Positions 1 through 8,589 of a stretch of DNA of 64,000 bases are shown here, in pieces. The notes under the pieces are model-generated. The model searched no databases. It had not been told where the DNA came from and was given only the letters and a program-made list of their open reading frames with translations. The DNA comes from CAWABB01 sp963780165 (GTDB lineage: Bacteria > Bacteroidota > Ignavibacteria > UBA10030 > UBA6906). The stretch spans positions 372,001-436,000 of the forward strand of contig CAWABB010000007.1 in the NCBI GenBank assembly GCA_963780165.1, given 5' to 3'. The translations under genes were made by a program, and so were the position numbers. Numbering within the stretch: the first letter of the stretch is position 1; each line of letters opens with the position of its first letter.

Positions 1-572
1 TGATCCATCATGTGCGTGCAAAAGATGACGGCTTTCTCCCGCCGCTTCAGTTCCTGGACGGCATCCTTGAAGACGATCTGGTTGACGGGATCGAGACCTG
101 AGAACGGTTCGTCGAGGATCACCAGGTCGGGGTCGTGAATCACCGACACGATGAACTGGACTTTCTGCTGGTTGCCCTTGGAGAGCTCCTCGAGCTGGCG
201 GCCCGACGATTCGAGCAAGCCGAACCGGGCAAGCCACCGCTGGGCTTCGATTCGCGCAGCGCTCCGGCTCATGCCCCGCAGCTCGGCGAAGTACAGGATC
301 GTCTCAAGCAGTTTTCCCTTGCGGTACAGCCCGCGCTCTTCGGGAAGGTACCCCACGCGGTTCCGCGTCGCCGGAGAGAAGGGCGTCCCGTCAAAAAGGA
401 TGCGGCCGCCGTCCGGGCGAAGGATATCGAGAATCATCCTGATCGTCGTCGTCTTGCCGGCTCCGTTCGGGCCGAGCAGGCCGAAGATCTCCCCCCGCCG
501 CACGGTGAAGGTGATCCCTTCCACGGCTGTGGTGTGGTTGAACGACTTCCTCAGATCAGAGACTGAGAGCAT
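1..572 (-). CDS. ABC transporter ATP-binding protein (3' part cut by window edge)
   Basis: Cytoplasmic ATPase subunit of an ABC transporter, of the NatA/YhaQ-like class used by ABC-2 exporters. About 190 residues are visible. They contain a Walker A loop (GPNGAGKTT, about residues 33-41), a Q-loop region, the signature-like LSKGNQQ, Walker B ending LVILDEP followed by the D-loop (SGLDP), and the H-loop context CTHMMD close to the window edge. The start is the ATG at 572, 7 nt after the asnS stop, so the gene is probably cotranscribed with asnS. The permease partner should lie to the left, outside the window. The transported substrate cannot be told from what is visible. Confidence 0.88.
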   Translation of the reverse strand, partial: MLSVSDLRKSFNHTTAVEGITFTVRRGEIFGLLGPNGAGKTTTIRMILDILRPDGGRILFDGTPFSPATRNRVGYLPEERGLYRKGKLLETILYFAELRGMSRSAARIEAQRWLARFGLLESSGRQLEELSKGNQQKVQFIVSVIHDPDLVILDEPFSGLDPVNQIVFKDAVQELKRREKAVIFCTHMMD

Positions 573-579
573 GCGCTCC

Positions 580-1875
580 TTATGGGGTGAGGCGATAGAT
601 CATGCGGGGGAACGGGATGGTCTCCCGTATGTGATCGAGCCCGCAGATCCACGATACCGTGCGTTCGACGCCGAGTCCGAACCCGGCGTGCGGAACCGAT
701 CCATACCGCCGGAGGTCGAGGTACCACTCGAAGGCCTCCTGCGGGAGCTGATGCTCGCGCAACCGTCCGAGCAGCACCTCCAGGTCGTCTTCGCGCTGAC
801 TGCCGCCGATGATCTCCCCATACCCTTCCGGCGCAAGGACGTCGACGGCAAGTGCAAGCTCGGGGTTCTGGGGATCGCGTTTCATGTAGAAGGCCTTGAC
901 CTTCGCCGGGTACCGATGCACCATCACCGGGCGGTCGAACTGCTCGGAGATGATCGTTTCGTCCGTGCCTCCGAGGTCGTTCCCCCATTCGAAGGCGGCG
1001 CCTTTGGACCGGAGGATAGCGACGGCTTCCTCGTATGTGATGCGCGGCAGCGGCCTCTTCACACTCTCCAGAAACCGCGTGTTCCGCTCGAGCACTTTCA
1101 GCTCCGTCTGCCGGTGCTTCAACACGGACTGGACAATGTGCTCAAGGAACTCCTCGGCGAGGTCCATATCGTCGTTGAGGTCTGCGAACGCGACCTCCGG
1201 CTCGACCATCCAGAACTCGGTCAGGTGGCGGCGCGTCTTCGACTTCTCGGCGCGGAAGGTTGGTCCGAACGTGTACACCTTCCCGAACGCCATGGCTCCC
1301 GCTTCTGCGTAGAGCTGGCCGGACTGCGTCAGGTATGCCTTGCCGAGATCGAAATATTCAGTTTCAAAAAGGGTCGACGTCCCCTCGCACGCCGCGGGCG
1401 TGAAGATCGGCGAATCGACGAGCGTGAAGCCGCGGTCGTCAAAGAACTCCCGGATCGCCTTGATGATCTGATGCCGGACACGGAGGATGGCGTGCTGCCG
1501 GCTCGATCGCAACCACAGATGGCGGCGGTCCATCAGGAACTCGATCCCGTGCTCCTTCGGGGAGATGGGGTATTCCTGTGCGACGTGGAGAATTTTAATC
1601 TGTTCGACTTCCAGCTCGAATCCTCCCGGGGCTCGATCCTCCCTCCGCACCACTCCTGACACCTCGAGGGATGACTCCTGGGTCAGCTGGTCGAATGCCA
1701 GGAACACCTCATCGGGAAGCTTATTCTTCAACAGAACCGCCTGTACGAGACCGGTTCCGTCCCGAAGGACCAGGAATCTGATCTTCCCGCTTGAGCGCTT
1801 ATTATAGAGCCATCCGCGAAGTGTGACGAGTTCACCGACGTGGGACGCCAGATCCTCGATGTAGAGTCGGGCCAT
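580..1875 (-). CDS. asnS: Asparaginyl-tRNA synthetase
   Basis: Class IIb aminoacyl-tRNA synthetase of 431 residues that charges tRNA(Asn) with asparagine in the cytoplasm. An N-terminal OB-fold anticodon-binding domain (about 1-105) is followed by the class II catalytic core. Family marks include YLTQSGQLY, the motif 2 segment FRAEKSKTRRHL, and the motif 3 region GFGLGVERTV near the C-terminus; the QSGQLY and RRHLTEFW context favours AsnRS over AspRS. The ATG at 1875 (MARLYIEDL) was chosen over an upstream in-frame start because a promoter ends at 1925 and the extra residues look non-coding. Its presence means direct Asn-tRNA charging is available in this organism. Confidence 0.95.
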   Translation of the reverse strand: MARLYIEDLASHVGELVTLRGWLYNKRSSGKIRFLVLRDGTGLVQAVLLKNKLPDEVFLAFDQLTQESSLEVSGVVRREDRAPGGFELEVEQIKILHVAQEYPISPKEHGIEFLMDRRHLWLRSSRQHAILRVRHQIIKAIREFFDDRGFTLVDSPIFTPAACEGTSTLFETEYFDLGKAYLTQSGQLYAEAGAMAFGKVYTFGPTFRAEKSKTRRHLTEFWMVEPEVAFADLNDDMDLAEEFLEHIVQSVLKHRQTELKVLERNTRFLESVKRPLPRITYEEAVAILRSKGAAFEWGNDLGGTDETIISEQFDRPVMVHRYPAKVKAFYMKRDPQNPELALAVDVLAPEGYGEIIGGSQREDDLEVLLGRLREHQLPQEAFEWYLDLRRYGSVPHAGFGLGVERTVSWICGLDHIRETIPFPRMIYRLTP

Positions 1876-1924
1876 GGGGGAGTATTCCTGAAAACTGGTG
1901 GTTCGAGAGACGGGAAGCGAGAGG

Positions 1925-1953
1925 AATATAAGGAAAGCCGTCTCGATGGTCAA
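1925..1953 (-). promoter_or_regulatory. Promoter for asnS
   Basis: On the minus strand TTGACC (1953-1948) is followed by a 17-bp spacer and TATATT (1930-1925). The expected start of transcription is about 1918, giving a leader of roughly 40 nt before the asnS ATG at 1875. The boxes and spacing match several other promoters in the window. Confidence 0.7.
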
Positions 1954-2019
1954 ACATGCTGGCCCACCCACCCGTGTACAACAGTTACGAAGTGTCGGGC
2001 CGGAAAGGCGTGACTGCCA

Positions 2020-2961
2020 TCACGACATACGCAGCATCCTCTCAATCGGGGCTCGGGCACGATCCATTATTCCCTCATCCAGGCGGATTTCGGGCGCCCG
2101 GTCCCGCATGCAGAGGTACAGCTTCTCAAGCGTGTTCAGTTTCATGTACGGGCAATCGTTACAGGCGCAGTTCGCTTCGGGGGGCGCCGGGATGTAAACC
2201 TTCTCCGGTGCAGCCTTGCGCATCTGGTGCAGAATCCCCGATTCTGTAGCGACAATGAAGCTTTGTGAGGCAGACGTTTGGACATGCTTCAGGAGCGCGC
2301 TTGTCGAACCGATGAACGATGCGCGCTCCAGAAGCGGCTCCTCGCATTCCGGGTGGGCGATCACTTCCGCCTCGGGGTGCTGACTCTGTAGCTGGAGCAA
2401 CTTCCGGATGCTGAAGGTTTCGTGGACGATGCACGAACCGTCCCAAATGACCATGGATCTGCCGGTTTTCTTCGCAAGGTACCTTCCAAGATTTCGATCC
2501 GGCGCGAACAATACCCCCTGTTCAACGGGGATCTGACGTATGATCTTCTCGGCGTTTGTCGACGTGCAGATGATGTCGGTTTCCGCCTTGACGGCGGCCG
2601 AGCAGTTGATGTAGGTAATCGCGACATGGCCAGGGTGTCTGGCCCTCCACGCCCTGAACTCGCCGGCCGGACATCCCTCGGCCAGAGAGCAGCCCGCTTC
2701 CAGATCCGGCAGCAGCACCTGCTTCCTGGGGTTGAGAATCTTCGCCGTCTCAGCCATGAAGTGAACGCCCGCAAAGACGATCACATCGGCGGTTGTGGCT
2801 GCTGCTCTGCGGGCCAGCTCTAAGCTGTCCCCGACAACGTCCGCGAGGTCCTGAATCTCCGATTCCTGGTAATAGTGGGCCAGGATGTAGGCATTGAGAT
2901 CCCTCTTCAGGCGCAGCACCTCCTCCCGAAGGTCTAAATTCTTCATCATCGTCGATTCCAC
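2020..2961 (-). CDS. nadA: Quinolinate synthase NadA
   Basis: Condenses iminoaspartate with dihydroxyacetone phosphate to quinolinate in de novo NAD synthesis; a cytoplasmic [4Fe-4S] enzyme. The 313-residue length fits the shorter NadA type. Three well-spaced cysteines are likely cluster ligands: C91 (LEAGCSLA), C177 (WDGSCIVHE) and C270, the last one of a CxCxxC (ANCACNDCPYM). Substrate-binding segments such as AHYYQ and GDSL near the N-terminus are present. The GTG at 2961 has GAGG about 7 nt upstream; an ATG lies four codons further in. The gene begins 4 nt after the glycosyltransferase stop and is the last gene of the fol operon. No nadB or nadC is in the window. Confidence 0.94.
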   Translation of the reverse strand: MESTMMKNLDLREEVLRLKRDLNAYILAHYYQESEIQDLADVVGDSLELARRAAATTADVIVFAGVHFMAETAKILNPRKQVLLPDLEAGCSLAEGCPAGEFRAWRARHPGHVAITYINCSAAVKAETDIICTSTNAEKIIRQIPVEQGVLFAPDRNLGRYLAKKTGRSMVIWDGSCIVHETFSIRKLLQLQSQHPEAEVIAHPECEEPLLERASFIGSTSALLKHVQTSASQSFIVATESGILHQMRKAAPEKVYIPAPPEANCACNDCPYMKLNTLEKLYLCMRDRAPEIRLDEGIMDRARAPIERMLRMS

Positions 2962-2965
2962 ATCC

Positions 2966-4138
2966 CTACCTCTTTCGATTTCCCTCGGTTTCGGCGGCCC
3001 CCTTCGTTCTGCCGGAACCCCGCACGGTGTTCATGATCTCCCTCGCGGTTTCGAGCACGGACTGAAGGGAGATTGTATCGATCTGTCCACCCTCTCCAAC
3101 AATAAAACGGTGAGAACTCCCGATTGGTGCCCACTGGTTCGGGTCGGTTGGACCGAAGAGCGAGAGTACCGGCGTGCCTGTCGCGGCGGCGACGTGCATG
3201 ATCCCGGTATCGTTGCTCACGACAAGATCCATGCAGGAAAGGATTGAGGCGACACGCCGAATCGGTTGTCGCCGAACGACTTGAACTGGAACAGTTAACC
3301 GTGATTCCATCGACTTGACCTCAGCCTCGTCCATAGGTCCTTCGGTCACAAAGGTCATCGCATCGTATTCGCGGGAGAGCGTGTTTGCGAGTGCCGCGAA
3401 TCGATCCGCCGGCCACCGGTTCGGCGGCTTCCCCGCCCCTGGATGAAATGCGATCGCAAGACTCTTGTTTCCGCAGCTCCTGGCGACGCTCTCTCTCCCC
3501 TCCCCCAGTTCAGCACGCGTGAGCCCCATTTCATGGCTCAGGTTGGACGGAAGGACAAGCCACGCCCCGAGGATATCCCAGTTGCGAAGGGTCTGATGGC
3601 GATGCGGATCTCCCGACCAATCCAGTTGCCTTGGGGACGTGAAGAAGAATGCGGAAGGGTTCGGTTGCCCGTCAAGGGAACCCGCTCCGATTCTATGCGG
3701 GGAACCGCTGAGGTAGGCCAGTGCATCGCTGGAAAATGAGACCGAGACGGTGGATGGTACGACGGCAAGGTCGAACGACTGTGACCGCAGGTCCCGAACA
3801 AATCTGACGAAACGCCCAACGTGCAGCCGGCGGCCGTTCAGGAACTCGGTCTTGTCGTACGTCAGGACATCATCGACGAACGGGTTGTGCAGCATGATAT
3901 CTCGGTTTCCCGGGCTCGCGAGGAGCGCGATGCGGGCTTCCGGAAACCGGTCGCGCAACGCCCTCAGGAGGGGGACGACGCAAAGCATGTCTCCGAGTTG
4001 ATTGTGCTGGCGAACGACGAGGATGGACCGGACATCGGCAGGGGCAGGGAACGGCTTCTCGCGGGATCCAACAAGAATCCTCAGGATGGACGCGACGCCC
4101 GACTTGAATGAGCGTTCGAGTGTGCCGAGTCCCGCCAT
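2966..4138 (-). CDS. Glycosyltransferase family 9 (heptosyltransferase-like)
   Basis: GT-B glycosyltransferase of 390 residues, probably adding heptose or another sugar to lipopolysaccharide core or a related surface glycan at the cytoplasmic face of the membrane. The N-terminal Rossmann half opens with ILVVRQHNQLGDMLCVVPLL, the usual GT9 acceptor-side motif. The C-terminal half carries NRWPADRFAAL, a gap-loop region, and NDTGIMHVAAATGTPVLSLFGPTDP, the donor-nucleotide motif of GT9. The start codon overlaps the stop of the upstream small membrane gene by one base (TAATG), which points to translational coupling. Donor and acceptor cannot be assigned from sequence. It sits in a cofactor operon, away from the two other GT9 genes at 16558-18998. 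Confidence 0.85.
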   Translation of the reverse strand: MAGLGTLERSFKSGVASILRILVGSREKPFPAPADVRSILVVRQHNQLGDMLCVVPLLRALRDRFPEARIALLASPGNRDIMLHNPFVDDVLTYDKTEFLNGRRLHVGRFVRFVRDLRSQSFDLAVVPSTVSVSFSSDALAYLSGSPHRIGAGSLDGQPNPSAFFFTSPRQLDWSGDPHRHQTLRNWDILGAWLVLPSNLSHEMGLTRAELGEGRESVARSCGNKSLAIAFHPGAGKPPNRWPADRFAALANTLSREYDAMTFVTEGPMDEAEVKSMESRLTVPVQVVRRQPIRRVASILSCMDLVVSNDTGIMHVAAATGTPVLSLFGPTDPNQWAPIGSSHRFIVGEGGQIDTISLQSVLETAREIMNTVRGSGRTKGAAETEGNRKR

Positions 4139-4380
4139 TATGATGGGCGGTCGCGGTGAACCTTCTGGTTCCCCGTGCCCGTGAGGTCCTCGAAGGAGGC
4201 GTCCGTGGCATCGCGAAACGGCTTCTCCAGAGGCCGGGCCTGTTTCCGGCCGCCGACCGTTCCGTCTTCCGCGCCCCGCTTGCGGGGGTTCGACATCAGC
4301 TTCGCAAGCGAGCGGATAAGCCGGAAGGCAAAGAATGCGGCTATCGCGATGAGGATGAGGCGGAAAAGCGACATGGTCAC
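4138..4380 (-). CDS. Small single-span membrane protein
   Basis: Eighty residues (78 if the ATG at 4374 is used). Residues 3-20 form one hydrophobic segment (SLFRLILIAIAAFFAFRL), followed by a basic, polar tail that is predicted to stay in the cytoplasm. The GTG at 4380 overlaps the stop of the kinase gene (GTGA), and the stop overlaps the next ATG, so it is translated as part of the fol operon. Short proteins of this layout are common in Bacteroidota operons (DUF4834-like), but I cannot confirm membership. No function is assigned. Confidence 0.7.
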   Translation of the reverse strand: MTMSLFRLILIAIAAFFAFRLIRSLAKLMSNPRKRGAEDGTVGGRKQARPLEKPFRDATDASFEDLTGTGNQKVHRDRPS

Positions 4381-5060
4381 TTCTTCTTGGGCAGAGGGTT
4401 GTAGTACTCGACCGGCGCCCGCTCGGTCCGGAGGACCTCCCGGACGAGGTCTTCGTACTCCTCGCCGTTGTTCACAAAATCGATCTGCGTCGAGTTCACG
4501 ATCAGAAGCGGGGTCGTCTTGTAACGGAAGAAGAAATAGTTGTACGCCTCGTTCAGGTCTCTGATGTACGATTCAGAGATGTCGGATTCAAACGATCGCC
4601 CCCGCGTCCGGATGTTCCGCATCAGGCGCTCCGGACTTGACTGGAGGTAGACCACCAGGTCCGGCGTCGGGACGTTGTGTTCGATGCTGTTCACCAGCGT
4701 CTCGTACAGCTTGAGTTCTTCATCCTGAAGGTTCAGGTACGCGAAGATCTTGTCCTTCTCGAAAATGTAGTCGGTCAGAATAAACCGGTGAAACAGGTCG
4801 GCCTGGAAGAGCTCTCTCTGCTGGCGGTACCGTGTCAGGAGGAAGAAGATCTGCGTTTGAAACGCGTACCTCTCCGGGTCGCGGTAGAAGTCCTTCAGGA
4901 AAGGATTCTCTTCGAACCGTTCGAGGACGGTGTTGCCGCCCAGAGTTTCGCCCAGCATGGTGCAGAGCGTGGTCTTCCCCGCCCCGATCACCCCCTCGAC
5001 GGCGATGTGCCGGAGGTCGGTGTTCGCGATGAGGGATGATATGGGTTCGAGTGCTGCCAC
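4377..5060 (-). CDS. Deoxynucleoside kinase (dAdo/dCyd/dGuo kinase family)
   Basis: Cytoplasmic kinase of 227 residues that phosphorylates deoxynucleosides to monophosphates for nucleotide salvage. The P-loop is VEGVIGAGKTTL (about 22-33). A glutamate/arginine-rich substrate segment follows (LERFEENPFLKDF), then an aromatic YAFQTQIFFL helix, the ILTDYIFEKD segment corresponding to the DRS-type motif, and a basic lid-like NIRTRGR. Length and motif order match the dNK/dGK family; the exact base preference is not readable. It lies 3 nt downstream of folK, an arrangement also seen in other Bacteroidota-type genomes. Confidence 0.87.
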   Translation of the reverse strand: MAALEPISSLIANTDLRHIAVEGVIGAGKTTLCTMLGETLGGNTVLERFEENPFLKDFYRDPERYAFQTQIFFLLTRYRQQRELFQADLFHRFILTDYIFEKDKIFAYLNLQDEELKLYETLVNSIEHNVPTPDLVVYLQSSPERLMRNIRTRGRSFESDISESYIRDLNEAYNYFFFRYKTTPLLIVNSTQIDFVNNGEEYEDLVREVLRTERAPVEYYNPLPKKK

Positions 5061-5063
5061 AGC

Positions 5064-5570
5064 TCACGCTTTGATGTGATGGGAGGTCCGCTGCACGCGT
5101 CCTTGCCCGCTGCACGCCTCAGCCAGTTCGGCGATCGTCATGCCGCTGATGGGATGCACGAGATCAGGGTCCAGTTCGCGCAAGGGGACGAGGACGAACC
5201 GGCGGCGCTCAAGTTCCGGATGCGGAACAGTCACCGCCGGGTCCGCCTGCACCAGTCCGTCGTACAGGAGGATGTCACAATCGATTTCCCGCGGCCCCCA
5301 CCGTTCGCCTCGCGTGCGGCCAAGGCGCTCCTCGATGGAGAGCAGCTCCCGCATGAGGACTGCGGGAGCGAGTCCGGTCTGGAGCTCTCCCGCGGCGTTC
5401 AGGAACTTCGCCTGATCGGTCTTCCCCACCGGGTCGGTCTCATATACCGGGGACCACCGAAGGACCGTCACTCCGTCGATCTTCGCAATCTCCCGGGCTG
5501 CGCGGTTCAACATTCCGGCCCGGTCTCCCACGTTCGATCCCAGGCCGACGAAGACCCGGTAGTCGCTCAT
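5064..5570 (-). CDS. folK: 6-hydroxymethyl-7,8-dihydropterin pyrophosphokinase
   Basis: Transfers pyrophosphate from ATP to 6-hydroxymethyl-dihydropterin in folate synthesis. At 168 residues it has the usual HPPK length. It shows the N-terminal FVGLGSNVGDR, the pterin-side YETDPVGKTDQ and FLNAA, the long REIDCDILLYD catalytic/magnesium motif (about 107-117) and the conserved VPHPELERRRFVLVPL. The ATG overlaps the folB stop by four bases (ATGA), so folB and folK are coupled and catalyse successive steps. Confidence 0.94.
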   Translation of the reverse strand: MSDYRVFVGLGSNVGDRAGMLNRAAREIAKIDGVTVLRWSPVYETDPVGKTDQAKFLNAAGELQTGLAPAVLMRELLSIEERLGRTRGERWGPREIDCDILLYDGLVQADPAVTVPHPELERRRFVLVPLRELDPDLVHPISGMTIAELAEACSGQGRVQRTSHHIKA

Positions 5571-5935
5571 TGCGATCTCGTCACCTCTACCTCAACGTAA
5601 TCCACGACGCCCTTGACGGGCGGATGCGGTTTCCTCACGCGCACCAGGACGGTTTCGATGATCGGGAAGGTCCGCAGGAGGCCCATGGCGATGGCGTTCG
5701 CCAGGGCTTCGAGCAGGTAGTACTTCTTCTCCAGGACGGTGCTCTGGATGAAGGAGTAGACTTTCTCGTAGTCCACGGTCATCGTCAGCGAGTCGCTCTG
5801 GACCGCCGCGGCGAAATCGCACCGCATCTCGACATCGCATTCGAACTTTCCACCGAGGTTCTGCTCGTCTTCCATCACGCCGTGATAGGCGTAGAAGACT
5901 GCGTTCTTCACACGGATGGTGTCATAGTCGATCAT
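5567..5935 (-). CDS. folB: Dihydroneopterin aldolase
   Basis: Splits 7,8-dihydroneopterin to 6-hydroxymethyl-dihydropterin and glycolaldehyde, the step before FolK. The 122-residue length is typical. Visible features are the N-terminal FYAYHGVMEDEQNLGGKFECD with the substrate-binding glutamate, VDYEKVYSFI, the YYLLEALANAIA helix, and the catalytic-lysine segment VRVRKPHPPVKG. The ATG at 5935 is only about 8 nt from the predicted transcription start, and no Shine-Dalgarno sequence is visible. It is the first gene of an operon that runs through folK, the kinase, a membrane protein, GT9 and nadA. Confidence 0.93.
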   Translation of the reverse strand: MIDYDTIRVKNAVFYAYHGVMEDEQNLGGKFECDVEMRCDFAAAVQSDSLTMTVDYEKVYSFIQSTVLEKKYYLLEALANAIAMGLLRTFPIIETVLVRVRKPHPPVKGVVDYVEVEVTRSQ

Positions 5936-5949
5936 GGCAGGTAGGCGAC

Positions 5950-5978
5950 AATATAGAGAAGGGCATCCCGAGAATCAA
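5950..5978 (-). promoter_or_regulatory. Promoter of the folB operon
   Basis: Minus strand TTGATT (5978-5973), 17-bp spacer, TATATT (5955-5950). The -35 box overlaps the gltX stop codon (5977-5975). The predicted transcription start is near 5943, so the folB message would be leaderless or nearly so. Confidence 0.65.
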
Positions 5979-7420
5979 TCCGCGAGCCGCTGCAGGGCGT
6001 TGTCAATGCGCCGGAGGCATATGTCGCGGCCGAGCAGGGCCATCAGCTCGAACAGTCCGGGGCCGATCGGCATCCCGCTCAGGGCGAGTCTGAGCGGATG
6101 AATCAGCTTCGAGGCGTTCACGCCCGCCGCTTCGGCGGTCGCCCGGACCGATGCCTCGATCCCCGCGTGGTCGAACGGCTCCTGGGCTGCAAGCATCTCG
6201 CGGACGGACCGTATCAGGGCCGGCGTTTCGGGCTTCCAGTATTTCGACCGCGCCCCCTCGTCATATGTCGCCGGATCCGCAAAGAGGTACGGGCTGTGCG
6301 TCACGAAGTCCTCGACCCGGTCGACACGTTCCCGCATGAGCTCGATCGCGGAGCGGAAGTACGCGTCTGATCCCGGCGACATCCCCGCCTGCGAAAGCGC
6401 GGGCCGGAGGAGCTCCATCAGCTCCCCGCCCGGCGTGCGGCGCACATACTGCGTGTTCATCCAGTTCAGCTTGTCGAGGTTGAAAACCGCGCCCGACTTC
6501 CCCACACGCTCCAGCGTGAATTCCTTCACCAGCTCCTGGAGGGAAAAGAGCTCGCGCTCGTCGCCGGGATTCCAGCCGAGGAGCGCGACGAAATTGACGA
6601 GCGCCTCCGGGAGGTAGCCCTTTGCCCGGTAGTCCTCGACGGCCACGTCACCCTGCCTCTTGCTCAGCTTCGATCTGTCAGGGTTAAGGAGCAGCGGGAG
6701 GTGTGCGAAGACTGGTGGTTCCCAGCCGAAGTAGCGATAGAGCAGCACATGCTTCGGCGTGCTCGACAGCCATTCCTCGCCGCGGATGATGTGGCTGATC
6801 CCCATGGTGTGGTCGTCCACCACGTTGGCGAGGTGGTACGTGGGATATCCGTCGGATTTCAGCAGGACCTGGTCATCGATCAGGTCCGAGGAGAACTCGA
6901 CGCGGCCCCGGATCACGTCGTCGAAGGCGATCGTCTCAGCCTCGGGGACCTTCATGCGGACGACGGCGGGCTCGCCCGCATCGAGCTTCCGGCGGACTTC
7001 CTCGGGCGTCAGCGTGAGCGCCCGTCGATCGGATTTCTGGGGGATGCGCATGCGCTCCTGCTCTTTGCGCATCGCTTTCAGCTCTTCGGGAGTGTCGAAC
7101 GCGTAATAGGCTCTCCCCTCGGCGAGGAGGCGGTCTGCGTGTTCCCGGTACAGCGCGAGCCGTTGGGACTGGACGTACGGTCCGGCGGGTCCAGGGCGGT
7201 CGGGCCCTTCGTCATAGTCGAGTCCGGCCCAGCGGAGCGTGGTGATGAGGTTCTCCACGGCGCCCTCGACGTAGCGTGTCCGGTCGGTGTCCTCGATCCT
7301 GAGGACGAAGACGCCGCTGTTGTGGCGCGCGAAGAGATAGTTGTACAGTGCGGTTCTCAGCCCGCCAACGTGCAGGAAGCCGGTGGGGCTCGGTGCGAAT
7401 CGGACTCTGACGGTGGACAC
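5975..7420 (-). CDS. gltX: Glutamyl-tRNA synthetase
   Basis: Class I aminoacyl-tRNA synthetase of 481 residues that charges tRNA(Glu). The HIGH-type motif is HVGG at 17-20 (SPTGFLHVGGLRTAL), and the KMSKS-type motif is KLSKR at 251-255. Segments IEDTDRTR and GYPTYHLANVVDD are typical of GluRS. The C-terminal anticodon-binding region is all helical and full length. No zinc-binding cysteine cluster is evident. Whether it is discriminating or also charges tRNA(Gln) cannot be decided here, since no glnS or gatCAB is in view. It ends inside the promoter of the fol operon. Confidence 0.95.
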   Translation of the reverse strand: MSTVRVRFAPSPTGFLHVGGLRTALYNYLFARHNSGVFVLRIEDTDRTRYVEGAVENLITTLRWAGLDYDEGPDRPGPAGPYVQSQRLALYREHADRLLAEGRAYYAFDTPEELKAMRKEQERMRIPQKSDRRALTLTPEEVRRKLDAGEPAVVRMKVPEAETIAFDDVIRGRVEFSSDLIDDQVLLKSDGYPTYHLANVVDDHTMGISHIIRGEEWLSSTPKHVLLYRYFGWEPPVFAHLPLLLNPDRSKLSKRQGDVAVEDYRAKGYLPEALVNFVALLGWNPGDERELFSLQELVKEFTLERVGKSGAVFNLDKLNWMNTQYVRRTPGGELMELLRPALSQAGMSPGSDAYFRSAIELMRERVDRVEDFVTHSPYLFADPATYDEGARSKYWKPETPALIRSVREMLAAQEPFDHAGIEASVRATAEAAGVNASKLIHPLRLALSGMPIGPGLFELMALLGRDICLRRIDNALQRLAD

Positions 7421-7508
7421 GAAGGATGTGCTCGCGGTTGGTACGTCAGGAAATGTATCAAAAAGAGGCTTGAATTGCCACGCATCTGAGGTCGCGGGGC
7501 GTATCGAC

Positions 7509-8576
7509 TCAGAAGGTGAACGCGAATTTCCCCGGCCCGCGCTGGGCGGCGAACGTCTTCTTCACGGTGCCCGCGGACGTCAGAATCCTGATCTCCCCCG
7601 TTCCGGTGAAGTTTCTTGCATCGGCCACGTACAGGTTCGCTGTCTCAGGCTCCGACGCGAGCGCATAGTAGGTCCCGGAAACATAGTTCATGGTGACTTG
7701 CCGGGTCGACATGGAGATGCGATGCACAGGGCCGCCGTAGTAGCTGCCGGGGGTGACACCGAGGACGTACGCGTAACCGTCATCGCCAAGCGTTATCGGC
7801 CCGAAGAGCTGGTCCGGGAACACGACGGAATCCTTCACCGTAAGCGTGGATCCGTCGATGACATACACTCGCCCCGTCGACGGGACGCTGAGGTACGCGT
7901 TCCCCGTGCACGTCACCCACACAGAACCATCAGGCGCGAATGCCACGCCGGTCGGACCATCGGAGAGCTCGATTGTCTTCAACAGCTCTTCGTTCTCGAT
8001 ATTGATCACCGACACCGTCCGGGAAGCGCCGAAGCCGGAGTTGCAGACGAAGAGGCGCAGCCCCGCCAGCGCCATCCCCTGTGGATTGGGACCCACGCGG
8101 ATGCCCCGTCGAACCGCCAGCGTTGCCGGGTCGATCGACAGAACCGAATCCGAAAAGAGCATGGTCAGGAACATCCTCGTCCCGTCCGCGCTGATCACGA
8201 CGTCGTGCGGGTCGGCGCCCGGATAGGTCGCTGACTGGAGCAGCCGGTGATCCGCGGTGCTGATGATCTTCAGATCATGCGAACCGCTCATCACGACATA
8301 GGCCCTGTCGTCCCTGACGACGATGTCATCCCCGAGGCTCCCCAGATGCGCTCCTGCGTTCGCAGACTCGTAGACATCGGTGTACACGGTGTCGCGGTCG
8401 ACATCGTACAGGCTCAGCCGCGCTCCGGCCGGATCACCGTACTGACCTTCATTCAGAATGTAGACAGCCTTCGTGGCCGGCGGAACCGGGTCCGGCCCCG
8501 GCGACGAGGGATCGTCGGCACAGGCTGCAACCAGGAACGCCGAGACAACCGGGGCAAGGAGGGAGCTGATTCGCAT
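7509..8576 (-). CDS. Beta-propeller surface lipoprotein, BtuG-like (probable cobalamin binder)
   Basis: Lipoprotein of 355 residues with signal peptide and lipobox LVAAC (Cys19), followed by an acidic/proline tether (DDPSSPGPDPVPP). The rest is a run of YncE-like propeller blades, each about 40-45 residues, with repeats of the kind GxDPHDVVISADGTRMFLT and GPTGVAFAPDGSVWVT. It starts 13 nt after the btuB-like stop and lies under the same cobalamin riboswitch. In Bacteroides, BtuG is a seven-bladed propeller lipoprotein that sits on BtuB and binds B12 very tightly. The gene order and fold here suggest the same role, which is inference; the similarity is of architecture, not proven orthology. 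Confidence 0.75.
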   Translation of the reverse strand: MRISSLLAPVVSAFLVAACADDPSSPGPDPVPPATKAVYILNEGQYGDPAGARLSLYDVDRDTVYTDVYESANAGAHLGSLGDDIVVRDDRAYVVMSGSHDLKIISTADHRLLQSATYPGADPHDVVISADGTRMFLTMLFSDSVLSIDPATLAVRRGIRVGPNPQGMALAGLRLFVCNSGFGASRTVSVINIENEELLKTIELSDGPTGVAFAPDGSVWVTCTGNAYLSVPSTGRVYVIDGSTLTVKDSVVFPDQLFGPITLGDDGYAYVLGVTPGSYYGGPVHRISMSTRQVTMNYVSGTYYALASEPETANLYVADARNFTGTGEIRILTSAGTVKKTFAAQRGPGKFAFTF

Positions 8577-8589
8577 GGATCTCTTTCAG

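Noticed and set aside
151..1659. A 502-codon open frame on the plus strand across asnS
   Set aside because: It is antisense to a clear asparaginyl-tRNA synthetase and the ABC ATPase, and its translation is rich in Arg, Pro and Ser with no family pattern. It is a by-product of high GC and codon use.
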